DNA from: Pseudoxanthomonas suwonensis
GTDB taxonomy: Bacteria; Pseudomonadota; Gammaproteobacteria; Xanthomonadales; Xanthomonadaceae
Direction of reading: 5' to 3'
Assembly (NCBI GenBank): GCA_030535605.1
Contig: JAUNRQ010000020.1
Coordinates: 1 to 40,834 of the forward strand
Length of the DNA: 40,834 nt
Position numbers and translations under genes: made by a program. Numbering within the stretch: the first letter of the stretch is position 1; each line of letters starts with the position of its first letter. Below the pieces are notes generated by a model. The model had not been told where the DNA came from, ran no database searches, and saw only the letters and a list, made by a program, of their open reading frames with translations. Shown one piece after another: positions 8,094 to 18,234 of this stretch.

Positions 8094-8432
8094 TCATAAC
8101 GGCCCGGGGCCCCACACCTGCTCGTCCAGCGACTTCCGCGGACGCGGCGGCGGTCGCACCCGTCCACGTTCGATGGTGACCCCCTCCGCCTGCAAGCGCC
8201 GGCACTGTTCGCGGAACCCGTCCGAATCGGCCGGAAAGGCAATGCAGCCATCGCTGCGGATGACCCGATGCCACGGCACCTCGGCATCGGTGGTGGCCAG
8301 GATCCGCGCCACAAGGCGCGCCCGTCGCGGCAGGCCCGCCCGGCGCGCCACCTCGCCATATGCCAGCACCTGCCCATGCGCAATCGCGCGCACGGCACGC
8401 AGGATGGCGTCTTCGGGGCTTTCGCTGGCCAT
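8094..8432 (-). CDS. atl: Alkyltransferase-like DNA-damage protein (MGMT family, no catalytic Cys)
   Basis: A 112-residue protein with the DNA-binding domain of O6-alkylguanine-DNA alkyltransferase. The reactive motif PCHRV is PWHRV here (Trp54), which defines the alkyltransferase-like (ATL, E. coli YbaZ) group. These proteins bind O6-alkylguanine and hand the lesion to nucleotide excision repair instead of removing the alkyl group. The helix-turn-helix region (VLAYGEVARRAGLPRRARLVARIL) with its arginine finger is present. The start used is the ATG at 8432 (MASESPEDAIL); a longer form from 8501 is possible, but its extra residues are not family-like. The C-terminal RVRPPPRPRKSLDEQVWGPG is an unusually proline/arginine-rich tail. 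Confidence 0.92.
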   Translation of the reverse strand: MASESPEDAILRAVRAIAHGQVLAYGEVARRAGLPRRARLVARILATTDAEVPWHRVIRSDGCIAFPADSDGFREQCRRLQAEGVTIERGRVRPPPRPRKSLDEQVWGPGPL

Positions 8433-8617
8433 CGCACCAGCATAGGCCTGCCCGTGGTGCCGCGCACGATGCCGCGTCAGGCCGGTGTCACCACGGGCCA
8501 TGCACCTGCATCGGCTATCATCTGGCGACCGGGCCTGCCCGATGCGCGAACCATGGACGAAGACCCAGACAGTCGGTTGCCGGCGTGCAACCTTTTCCCC
8601 TCGGCGGAACCCGGCCA

Positions 8618-9925
8618 GTGCTGGAACTGCTGATCGTCCTGTTCCTTGTCGTGCTCAACGGCTTCTTCGCCATGTCGGAGATGGCCCTGGTCACCTCGCG
8701 CAAGATGCGCCTGAAACAGATGGCCGAGACCAGCAAGGGCGCACAGCAGGCGCTCGCGCTGGCGGAGCATCCCGACAACCTGCTGTCGACGGTGCAGATC
8801 GGCATCACCCTGATCGGCGTGCTGACCGGCCTGTTCGGCGGCGAGGCCATCGGCGTGGAGATCGCCGCGTGGTTGGAACGGCTGTGGCCAAATGCCGCCG
8901 CGTATGCGCGTCCGATCGGGATCGGCACGGCGGTGGGCTTGATCACCGCCGGCACGGTGATCTTCGGCGAGCTGGTCCCCAAACGCCTGGCACTGACCCA
9001 GCCAGAGCGCATCGCCAGCGTCATCGCCCTTCCCCTGTTCCTGCTCTCGCGCGTTGCCCGACCGGTGGTACGTGCGCTTGGGGCGATCAACCGAGCGGTC
9101 CTGCGACTGCTTGGCATCCGCGATGACGCGCGCAGCGCCATCACGGAGGAGGAGATCCAGCTGCTGGTGAGCGAAAGCCACGAGCAGGGAGTGATCGACG
9201 AGGACGAGCGCAACATGATGACCCGGGTGATGCGCCTGGGTGATCGCACGGTCGAGAGCATCATGACCCCACGCACCCGCATCGTGTGGCTGGATGCATC
9301 GGCGAGCGTCGCCGAGAACCTCGAGGACATGCGTGCCACGCCGTACTCGCGTTACCCGGTGTATCGAGGCAGCGACACCGAAGTGCTGGGTGTGCTGGAG
9401 GTCAAGTCATTGCTGGAGCAACTGGACGCGCGCACGCCCGCCTTGTTCACCGACCTGCGCGAACCGCTGTTCGTCTCCGAATCCACCCACGCGCTGAAGC
9501 TGCTGGAAATCTTCCGCGCCGAAGCCCAGTCGCTGGCGATGGTGGTGGACGAGTACGGCGACATCAGTGGCCTGGTGACGGTCAACGACCTGATGGGCGC
9601 CGTGATCGGACGCATCCAGGCAGCCGAGAACACTGGCGATGCGCTGGTCGTCGCCCGTGACGACGGCTCGCTGCTGGTCGATGGCGGTCTGCCGGCGGGG
9701 GAACTTGGCGAACTCACCGGCCTGAACCTGCCCACGGCCGATGATCGCGACTACCACACCGCCGCCGGCATGGTGATCGACCATTTCGGCCGCATCCCCA
9801 GTGTCGGCGAACACTTCGACCTGGACGGCTGGCGCATCGAGGTGGTCGACCTGGACGGGCCGCGCGTGGACAAGCTGCTGCTGCAACGGCTGGGGCCCGG
9901 GAACCTGACCGATGCCCGGTCCTGA
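8618..9925 (+). CDS. CNNM/CorC-type hemolysin family protein (TlyC-like)
   Basis: A 435-residue inner-membrane protein. Domains in order are DUF21/CNNM with about four hydrophobic segments (residues 1-185; start VLELLIVLFLVVLNGFFAMSE), a CBS pair (about 205-330; IMTPRTRIVWLDA, then DEYGDISGLVTVNDLMGAV) and a C-terminal CorC_HlyC domain (about 345-430; ending LDGPRVDKLLLQRL). The family is linked to Mg2+/Co2+ handling; the old name hemolysin is historical. The GTG at 8618-8620 starts directly before the first membrane segment. The reading frame is open back to 8360, but that stretch is not family-like. It overlaps the next gene by 14 nt, so translation is probably coupled. Confidence 0.93.
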   Translation: MLELLIVLFLVVLNGFFAMSEMALVTSRKMRLKQMAETSKGAQQALALAEHPDNLLSTVQIGITLIGVLTGLFGGEAIGVEIAAWLERLWPNAAAYARPIGIGTAVGLITAGTVIFGELVPKRLALTQPERIASVIALPLFLLSRVARPVVRALGAINRAVLRLLGIRDDARSAITEEEIQLLVSESHEQGVIDEDERNMMTRVMRLGDRTVESIMTPRTRIVWLDASASVAENLEDMRATPYSRYPVYRGSDTEVLGVLEVKSLLEQLDARTPALFTDLREPLFVSESTHALKLLEIFRAEAQSLAMVVDEYGDISGLVTVNDLMGAVIGRIQAAENTGDALVVARDDGSLLVDGGLPAGELGELTGLNLPTADDRDYHTAAGMVIDHFGRIPSVGEHFDLDGWRIEVVDLDGPRVDKLLLQRLGPGNLTDARS

Positions 9926-10541
9926 GCGTCGGCGGGCCCGGGATGTCGGGGTGCGCGAGCTGCTGGCACGGCGGACCGTCGGCGATCCGCAGGAAAAACT
10001 GGACTTCGCCACCCTGCTGAGCGGCCTGGGCTTGCGCGCCTTCGGCATGTTGCTGCTGCTGTCGATCCTGCCGGCGTTCATACCGGTACCGATCGGCGGT
10101 GCGGTCAGCGGACCGCTGGTGATGCTGGTCGGCCTGCAACTGCTGCTGGCGAGGCGACGACCGTGGCTGCCCAAGTGGTTGTCACGACACGGGCCGCAAC
10201 GCGATGCATTGCGGCGCTTCCAGCTTCGCATCGACCCGTGGCTTGCGCGTCTGGAGCGGCTGGTGAAGCCGCGCGCCACCGCGCTGCTGCACGGCACCGC
10301 GGCGACCGCGTTCACCGGCGTGCTGTTGCTGCTGCTTGGCCTGCTGCTGTCGCTGCCGATTCCGCTGACCAACTACCTCTTCGGCGGCTTGCTGCTGCTC
10401 TACGCGCTGGCGCTGCTGGAACGCGATGGACTGCTGATGGGCGTGGCCTGGGCGTTGGGCGTCGTCACCATCGTGGTGTTCGGCGTGTTGTCCGGTTCCT
10501 TGGTGGAACTGGTCAGCGGCTTGTGGGCACGCTTCAACTAG
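9912..10541 (+). CDS. ExoD-family membrane protein
   Basis: A 209-residue protein of the ExoD family, named from rhizobial exopolysaccharide mutants; the molecular activity is not established. It has a short cytoplasmic N-terminus, LRAFGMLLLLSILPAFIPVPIGG (the family motif with the conserved proline-rich turn), then further hydrophobic segments at about 135-160 and 165-205. Its ATG lies inside the end of the CNNM gene. Its stop overlaps the convergent trmJ stop by eight bases (10534-10541), leaving no room for a terminator between them. Confidence 0.88.
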   Translation: MPGPERRRARDVGVRELLARRTVGDPQEKLDFATLLSGLGLRAFGMLLLLSILPAFIPVPIGGAVSGPLVMLVGLQLLLARRRPWLPKWLSRHGPQRDALRRFQLRIDPWLARLERLVKPRATALLHGTAATAFTGVLLLLLGLLLSLPIPLTNYLFGGLLLLYALALLERDGLLMGVAWALGVVTIVVFGVLSGSLVELVSGLWARFN

Positions 10542-11367
10542 ACCGCGGCGTGCCGTCGTCCCCGGGTGTCCGTTGCGCGGCCAGCATGGCCATGCGCTGG
10601 GTATCGGCCAGCACGCCACGTAGGATGCGGACTTCGCGCTCATCCAGGCCGGCACGCAGGTACAGCCGCCGCAGCTTGCGCATCGCCGCGTCCGGGCTGC
10701 GCCCCTTGTGAAAGTCGATGGCATCCAGCGTCTGGGCCAGCTGGCCGAAGAAGCCTTCCAGCTGCGCGTGGTTGGCAACGGGCTGGCGCACGGCGGCGGG
10801 CGCCGATGCGGCCGCAAGACCATGTTCGGGGGACATGGCACCGTCGCCAGCCGCCAGCGCCGCCATGCGGACTTCATAGGCCAGTATCTGGACCGCGGCA
10901 GCCAGATTGAGCGAGCTGTAGTCCGGATTGGCCGGAATGTGCACGGCGGCGTGACACAGTTGCAGTTCGTGGTTCTCCAGCCCCGTGCGTTCGCGCCCGA
11001 ACAGCAGCGCCACTTCACCGCCTGCGGCCGCAGCCGCGGCCACCTGCCGTGCGGCCTGACGCGGATCCGACTGCGGCAAGGCGATTCGGCGATCGCGCGC
11101 AGTGCACCCCAGCACCAGACTGCAGTCGGCCACGGCCTCCGGCAGCGTGGCATGGATCTCGGCCGCGGCCAGCACGTCGTCGGCACCGGCCGCCAGCGCG
11201 TCGGCATCGGCATGCGGAAAGCGCTCGGGCGCCACCAGCACCAGCCGGGCCAGGCCCATGGTTTTCAGTGCACGTGCCGCGGAACCGATGTTGCCGGGAT
11301 GCTGGGTGCCGACCAGCACCACACGCAGGCGCGGCAGCCAAGGGGAAATCGCGGAATGGAAAGGCAT
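10534..11367 (-). CDS. trmJ: tRNA (cytidine/uridine-2'-O-)-methyltransferase TrmJ
   Basis: A 277-residue SPOUT methyltransferase that 2'-O-methylates position 32 of the tRNA anticodon loop using S-adenosylmethionine. Conserved parts are VVLVGTQHPGNIGSAARALK (residues about 15-34), LLFGRERTGLENHEL and the C-terminal knot segment IPANPDYSSLNLAAAVQILAYE. The C-terminal extension after about 180, with an Ala/Pro-rich linker and a helical tail (FFGQLAQTLDAIDFHKGR), is normal for TrmJ. The start is the ATG at 11365-11367; the frame stays open through suhB on the other strand but only as a shadow. It diverges from suhB across 84 nt. Confidence 0.95.
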   Translation of the reverse strand: MPFHSAISPWLPRLRVVLVGTQHPGNIGSAARALKTMGLARLVLVAPERFPHADADALAAGADDVLAAAEIHATLPEAVADCSLVLGCTARDRRIALPQSDPRQAARQVAAAAAAGGEVALLFGRERTGLENHELQLCHAAVHIPANPDYSSLNLAAAVQILAYEVRMAALAAGDGAMSPEHGLAAASAPAAVRQPVANHAQLEGFFGQLAQTLDAIDFHKGRSPDAAMRKLRRLYLRAGLDEREVRILRGVLADTQRMAMLAAQRTPGDDGTPRSS

Positions 11368-11375
11368 GGGTGAAT

Positions 11376-11384
11376 GGTAAACTG
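11376..11384 (+). promoter_or_regulatory. Possible extended -10 element for suhB
   Basis: TGGTAAACT matches the extended -10 pattern (TGn followed by TAAACT). No good -35 is seen. It lies 67 nt before the suhB ATG. Confidence 0.35.
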
Positions 11385-11451
11385 CTTGGCTGGCCTCGAC
11401 GCCTGCTTCTGCTCTTTCCCCTGCCCCACATCGCGACCGTCGGAGTACCCC

Positions 11452-12267
11452 ATGCAATCGCCCGCCATCAACATCATGGTCAAGGCCGCCCGTGCCGCCG
11501 GCAATGTGCTGATCCGCAGCATGAACAAGCTGGACGCACTGAACGTGGTGGAAAAGGACCGGATGGATTACGCCAGCGAGGCCGACCGCATGGCCGAAAC
11601 GGCGGCGGTCAAGGAGCTCAAGCGCGCGCATCCGGACTACGCCATCCTCGGTGAGGAAGGTGGTGCGCAGGGGCGTGGACGCTACACGTGGGTGATCGAT
11701 CCACTGGACGGCACCAGCAACTACCTGCACGGCATCGGCCACTGGTGCGTATCGATCGCCCTGCTGGAAGCCGGCGAGCCGCTGCACGGGGTGATTTTCG
11801 ATCCGCTGCGCAACGAACTTTTCACTGCAACCCGCGGTGCCGGTGCGGTGCTCGACGACCGCCGCATCCGCGTTGCGGAGCGCAAGGATCTGTCCGGCGC
11901 GCTCATCGCCACCGGCTTCCACCCGCGCGAACGGGCCCGCACCGCGGCCCAACTGGACGCAGTGCGCAGCGTGTTGCTGCATGCCGAGGACATCCGTCGC
12001 ACCGGCTCGGCCGCACTGGACCTCGCCTACGTGGCCTGCGGACGGCTGGACGGTTATTTCGAAGCCGGGGTGCAACCATGGGACATTGCTGCCGGCATGC
12101 TGATGGTGCGCGAGGCCGGCGGACGGGTCAGCGACTACAAGGCCCGCACCCTGCCGAAGCTGGATGTCGCCCGTGGCAGCATGCAGATCGTCGCCGGCAA
12201 CGTGAAACTGCACGAACCGCTGCAGCAGGCGCTTGTGTCATCCGGTTACGCGGCAACATTCGATTGA
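11452..12267 (+). CDS. suhB: Inositol-1-monophosphatase family protein SuhB
   Basis: A 271-residue Mg2+-dependent phosphatase of the inositol monophosphatase fold. In E. coli SuhB also joins the rRNA antitermination complex. Metal-site motifs are present: ILGEEGG (about 64-70), [12 protein letters not shown] (about 83-94) and [16 protein letters not shown] (about 210-225). The ATG at 11452 is preceded by GGAG at good spacing. It stands alone, divergent from trmJ and convergent with secF. Because a phytase locus lies 12 kb away, a link to inositol phosphate breakdown is conceivable, but SuhB is a general housekeeping gene in this group. Confidence 0.95.
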   Translation: MQSPAINIMVKAARAAGNVLIRSMNKLDALNVVEKDRMDYASEADRMAETAAVKELKRAHPDYAILGEEGGAQGRGRYTWVIDPLDGTSNYLHGIGHWCVSIALLEAGEPLHGVIFDPLRNELFTATRGAGAVLDDRRIRVAERKDLSGALIATGFHPRERARTAAQLDAVRSVLLHAEDIRRTGSAALDLAYVACGRLDGYFEAGVQPWDIAAGMLMVREAGGRVSDYKARTLPKLDVARGSMQIVAGNVKLHEPLQQALVSSGYAATFD

Positions 12268-12406
12268 TGCCCACCCCCTTGTAGGAGCGAATTCAATTCG
12301 CGAGCGTCGCACCACGCGACACTCGATTGACGCGCCGCGCCCGTGGGAGCGAATTCAATTCGCGTTTTGCGCCGTCCAAGGTGATATCCCACGGATGCGC
12401 CGCCCC

Positions 12407-12437
12407 TCGTGGGAGCGAATTGAATTCGCTCCCACGA
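12407..12437. terminator. 31-bp perfect palindrome, possible bidirectional terminator
   Basis: Arms of 15 bases (TCGTGGGAGCGAATT and its complement) around a single central base. It could fold in RNA from either strand, between the suhB stop (12267) and secF stop (12583). It has no adjacent T-tract, so intrinsic termination is not assured. Confidence 0.45.
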
Positions 12438-12567
12438 ATCCTCGGATGCACCACCCTCACTGCCCTCGCCCGCCATGGTCGTGAGTTGAATTCGCTCCTA
12501 CGAATCCTCGGATGCACCACCCCTCTGCCCTCGCCCACCAAGGGTCGCGAGTTGAATTCGCTCCCAC
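12436..12567. repeat. Two tandem 66-bp direct repeats
   Basis: Units 12436-12501 and 12502-12567 are directly adjacent, each starting GAATCCTCGGATGCACCAC and ending with an AATTCGCTCC(T/C)AC core. They differ at a handful of positions in the middle. The unit contains one inverted core plus about 50 bp of spacer, so this looks like local duplication of a REP unit. Confidence 0.85.
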
Positions 12568-12582
12568 GAGCGCGCGCCGCTG

Positions 12583-13554
12583 TTACGGGCGGCGGGCCAG
12601 TTCGGCTTCGTCGCGGGCCTTCGGCATCAGGTCCTGCTTGGTGACCGTGAGCGGCCCCATGGTCAGCATCACGCAGGCGACGAAGATGGAGGACAGCGTG
12701 CCGAAAATGGCACCCAGCATCTGCGTCAAGGCCAAGCCTTCCAGCGAGTCGCCGCCATAGATGTACAGCGCCAGCACCGACAGGAAGAACACCACCGACG
12801 TGATGATCGTGCGTGAGAGGGTCTGGTTGATGGAGACGTTCAGGATCTCGCGGGGGGACGCACGCATGCCACGGAAGTTCTCGCGCACGCGGTCGAAGAT
12901 CACGATGGTGTCGTTGATGGAGAAGCCCATCACGCCCAGCAGGCCGGCCAGCACCGCCAGGTCGAACTCGCGCCCGGTCAGGGCGAAGAAGCCTGCGACG
13001 ACCGCCACGTCGAAGAAGGTGGTCAGGCTGGCGACCACTGCGAACTTCCATTCGAAGCGCAGGCTGATGTAGATCAGGAAGCCGATCAGCACGAACAGCA
13101 CCGCCTGCGCCGCCTTGGTGGTCAACTCGCCGGATACCTGCGAGCCGATGGACTCGCTGCGTTGCAAGGTCGCGGGGTTGTCGGCCGTACTGGCCGCCGC
13201 GCGGATCTGCTGCACCTGCTCGTTGGCTTCACCAACCGTGCGTTGCTCATCCCCTTCCTCGGCACGGATACGCACCAGCACGTCGGTGCCGTTGCCGAAG
13301 CCCTGCACCTGGGCATTCCGGACACCCGAAGCGTCGATGCGCTCGCGCACCTGCTGCACGTCGACCGGCTGTTCGAAACGCAGGGTCACCGCGGTGCCGC
13401 CGGTGAAGTCCAGCGCCAGGTTGAAGCCCTTGAAGGCGATTGCGCCGATCGCCACGACCAGCAGCAGCACCGCAACCGTCATGCTGATCCAGCGCATGCG
13501 CATGAAATCGATGCGCGGATTCGCGGGGAGGAAGCTCAGCGGAAAAATGTTCAT
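12583..13554 (-). CDS. secF: Protein translocase subunit SecF
   Basis: A 323-residue inner-membrane subunit of the SecDF-YajC complex, which uses the proton gradient to pull exported proteins through SecYEG. The first helix is at about 25-45, followed by the family motif FKGFNLALDFTGGTAVTLRF and a periplasmic domain to about 140. Five more helices follow, with the conserved GVMGFSINDTIVIFDRVREN (about 220-239) in the proton-path region. GGAG precedes the ATG at 13554. It starts 15 nt after secD and ends next to the repeat cluster. Confidence 0.98.
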   Translation of the reverse strand: MNIFPLSFLPANPRIDFMRMRWISMTVAVLLLVVAIGAIAFKGFNLALDFTGGTAVTLRFEQPVDVQQVRERIDASGVRNAQVQGFGNGTDVLVRIRAEEGDEQRTVGEANEQVQQIRAAASTADNPATLQRSESIGSQVSGELTTKAAQAVLFVLIGFLIYISLRFEWKFAVVASLTTFFDVAVVAGFFALTGREFDLAVLAGLLGVMGFSINDTIVIFDRVRENFRGMRASPREILNVSINQTLSRTIITSVVFFLSVLALYIYGGDSLEGLALTQMLGAIFGTLSSIFVACVMLTMGPLTVTKQDLMPKARDEAELARRP

Positions 13555-13569
13555 GGTCGTCTCCGGGCC

Positions 13570-15429
13570 TCAGATCGCGATGGACTTCAGTTTCTTGCGA
13601 CGGCCGTACCACAGCGTGGCCATGCCTCGGGTCACGGTCAAAGCTGTGAACATCGAGGCGATGATGCCGACCACCAGGGTGACCGCGAAGCCACGCAGCG
13701 GGCCGGTCCCGAAGGCGTACAGTGCGACGCCGGCGAGGATGCCGGTGACGTTAGCGTCGAAGATCGAGGTCGATGCCTTGTCGTAACCGGCGGCGATGGC
13801 GGCCTTGGCCGGCATGCCGTTGCGCAATTCCTCGCGGATGCGCTCGTTGATCAACACGTTGGCGTCCACTGACAGGCCGATCGACAACGCCAGACCCGCA
13901 AAGCCCGGCAGGGTCATGGTGGCACCGAAGATCGACATGGTGGCCGCAACGATGACCAGGTTGAACAGCAGCGCGATCGAGGTGAACACGCCGAACATGC
14001 GGTAGTAGATGGTGAAGAACACCAGCGTGAACAGGAATGCGTACAACACCGCGGTCACGCCGCGCTTGACGTTCTCCGCACCAAGGCTGGGGCCGATGAT
14101 GGATTCGGCGACGAAGTCCATCGGCGCGGCCAGCGAACCGGAACGCAGCAGCCGCGCCAGACTGTCGGCCTCGGTCCGCTCCAGTCCGGTGGTCTGGAAC
14201 TGGCGCGAAAACACGCCCTGGATGTTGGCCACCGAAATGACTTCTTCGTTGACCCGGAACGTGCGCACCTCTTCGCCGTCGACCACGCGGGTCTCGGGAA
14301 TGCGTTCGATGTAGACCACGGCCATCGGCTTGCCGACGCTGACCGAGGTGAAGTCGAACATGCGCTTGCCGCCGGCCGAATCCAGGGTCACCGACACCGC
14401 CGGCAGTCCGTTCTGGTCCGTGGTGGACTGCGCCGCGACCATCTGTTCGCCGGAGGCGATCACGCGTCGGCTCAGCACGATCGGGATACGCGGATCATCC
14501 GGGCTGGCTTGGCGCTGGTAATAGAGCCGACCGTCGGCCGGCACGATGCCACGCTGGACCGCGTCCATGTCGACGTTTTCGATCACGGCGCGGTACTCCA
14601 GCGTCGCCGTGGCGCCGATCATGCGCTTGGCTTCGGCGGTGTCCTGCACGCCCGGCAGCTGCACGACCACGCGGTCCGTGCCCTGGCGCTGGATGACCGG
14701 CTCGGCCACGCCGACCTCGTCGATGCGGTTGCGCAAGGTGGTGATGTTCTGTTCGATCGCATCCATCGCGATGCGGTTCAACTCCGTTTCCGGCACTCGC
14801 GAGACGATGCGGTTGCCCTGGCGCTCACGCAGCAGCACCGGCTGGTCGGCGGCCAGCACGCGCACGGCGGCGGCGGCATCGGCAGTGGGCTGCAACGTGG
14901 CAACGATGGTGCCACCACCGGTGCGCTCGACCGAGGTGTAGCCGATCCGGTTCTCGCGCAACACGGTGCGGGTTTCCTCGGCGTAGGCATCCAGGCGTTT
15001 GTCCATGGCCGCCTGCTGGTCGACCTGCATCTCGAAGTGGACACCGCCCTGCAGGTCCAGCCCCAGCACCATCGGCTTGCCACCGAACGCACGCAGCCAG
15101 TCGGGTACCGTCGAGGCCAGGTTCAAGGCAACCACATAGTCCGGTCCCAGTGCTTCACGCAGTCCGTCGGCGGCCTTGCTCTGGGCGTCGAGGTCCGACA
15201 GGCGCACCAGTGCACCCTCGTCGGTCAGTTCGACGGCCTTTGGGGTGATGCCATCGGCCTGCAGTCCGTTGGCGATCTGCTGTTGCAGCGCGACGCCAGT
15301 GGCGGCCCCGCGGTTGGCGTTGACCTGGACGGAAGGGTCCTGCGGAAAGGCGTTGGGCAGCGCGTACAGCGCGGCGATCAACAACACCAGCAGGATGACG
15401 GCGTACTTCCAGCGCGGAAACTCGAGCAT
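13570..15429 (-). CDS. secD: Protein translocase subunit SecD
   Basis: A 619-residue inner-membrane protein, partner of SecF. It starts MLEFPRWKYAVILLVLLIAALYALPN with the first helix and has the GLDLQGGVHFEMQVD motif near residue 120. A large periplasmic region (about 130-440) is followed by five C-terminal helices including GLALSIGLSVDANVLINERIREE, whose Asp is needed for proton-driven function in the family. The ATG at 15427-15429 is chosen because translation just upstream is not family-like. It belongs to the leftward yajC-secD-secF operon. Confidence 0.98.
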   Translation of the reverse strand: MLEFPRWKYAVILLVLLIAALYALPNAFPQDPSVQVNANRGAATGVALQQQIANGLQADGITPKAVELTDEGALVRLSDLDAQSKAADGLREALGPDYVVALNLASTVPDWLRAFGGKPMVLGLDLQGGVHFEMQVDQQAAMDKRLDAYAEETRTVLRENRIGYTSVERTGGGTIVATLQPTADAAAAVRVLAADQPVLLRERQGNRIVSRVPETELNRIAMDAIEQNITTLRNRIDEVGVAEPVIQRQGTDRVVVQLPGVQDTAEAKRMIGATATLEYRAVIENVDMDAVQRGIVPADGRLYYQRQASPDDPRIPIVLSRRVIASGEQMVAAQSTTDQNGLPAVSVTLDSAGGKRMFDFTSVSVGKPMAVVYIERIPETRVVDGEEVRTFRVNEEVISVANIQGVFSRQFQTTGLERTEADSLARLLRSGSLAAPMDFVAESIIGPSLGAENVKRGVTAVLYAFLFTLVFFTIYYRMFGVFTSIALLFNLVIVAATMSIFGATMTLPGFAGLALSIGLSVDANVLINERIREELRNGMPAKAAIAAGYDKASTSIFDANVTGILAGVALYAFGTGPLRGFAVTLVVGIIASMFTALTVTRGMATLWYGRRKKLKSIAI

Positions 15430-15529
15430 CGGGCTATCCGTTGAACCACCGCACGGCAATGGCCGGCGGCGAGGAATTGGGTGACGGAACGGGGAAACGC
15501 ACGCCGGCGGACGACGCGCGCTATGAGGA

Positions 15530-15871
15530 TCAGGCCGCCTTCAGCGTGCCGCGCGGCAACACGTTGCCGACCGCGCCCTTCTGCACCTTGACCTGGATGC
15601 CGTCGGCGATCTCCACGGTGACGAAGCTTTCGCCCACGTGGCGGATGGTGCCGGCGATACCGCCATTGGTGATGACCTCGTCACCGACGCCCAGCTTCTC
15701 GACCATGGCCCGGTGTTCCTTCTGGCGCTTGATCTGCGGGCGGATCATCAGGAAATACATGATCGCGATCAGGACGATCGGAAACAGCAACGTGCTCATC
15801 ATGCTGGGCTGGCCTGCCGCCGGGGCGGCCTGGGCCATGGCCGGGGCGATCACGAAATCAAGCAGGTTCAT
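15530..15871 (-). CDS. yajC: Preprotein translocase subunit YajC
   Basis: A 113-residue single-span inner-membrane protein of the SecDF-YajC complex. It begins MNLLDFVIAPAMAQAAPAAGQP, then has one helix (TLLFPIVLIAIMYFLMIRPQIKRQKEH) and a soluble domain (GDEVITNGGIAGTIRHV, VTVEIADGIQVKVQK). The RPQxKRxKEH stretch right after the helix is a family hallmark. The start at 15871 is preferred over the longer one at 15889. It sits 100 nt upstream of secD and 120 nt downstream of tgt. Confidence 0.97.
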   Translation of the reverse strand: MNLLDFVIAPAMAQAAPAAGQPSMMSTLLFPIVLIAIMYFLMIRPQIKRQKEHRAMVEKLGVGDEVITNGGIAGTIRHVGESFVTVEIADGIQVKVQKGAVGNVLPRGTLKAA

Positions 15872-15991
15872 CGGAAAGATCCAGGGCAATGGTTAACGCG
15901 GCATTATGGCATGGGGCCGGGGTCCGGCGGATTCAAGCGCGAGCACAGCGGTTTGCCGGCACGCCCGCTATCGCCGCCATGAGCTGCCGCT

Positions 15992-18230
<2,239 letters not shown>

Positions 18231-18234
<4 letters not shown>

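Larger units (their letters stand above)
12281..12567. repeat. Cluster of GTAGGAGCGAATTCAATTCGC palindromic repeats
   Basis: The 315-nt gap between suhB and secF is almost filled by repeats. Five copies of the core (GTGGGAGCGAATT or its complement) lie at 12281-12301, 12343-12363, 12409-12435 (a full palindrome), 12488-12501 and 12554-12567. The first two read left to right and the last two are inverted. They resemble dispersed REP-like GTAGGAGCG elements common in Xanthomonadaceae. Their place between convergent genes fits a terminator or mRNA-end role, though they may also be passive mobile repeats. Confidence 0.88.

Noticed and set aside
12436..12567. CRISPR array
   Set aside because: Only two adjacent 66-bp units, nearly identical over their whole length and containing a palindromic core. 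There are no unique spacers and no cas genes.
12246..12644. Short proteins read across the suhB-secF repeats
   Set aside because: They repeat the same peptide (R-x-L/F-NSL/R) because the DNA repeats; there is no start signal and the frame simply follows the repeat period.
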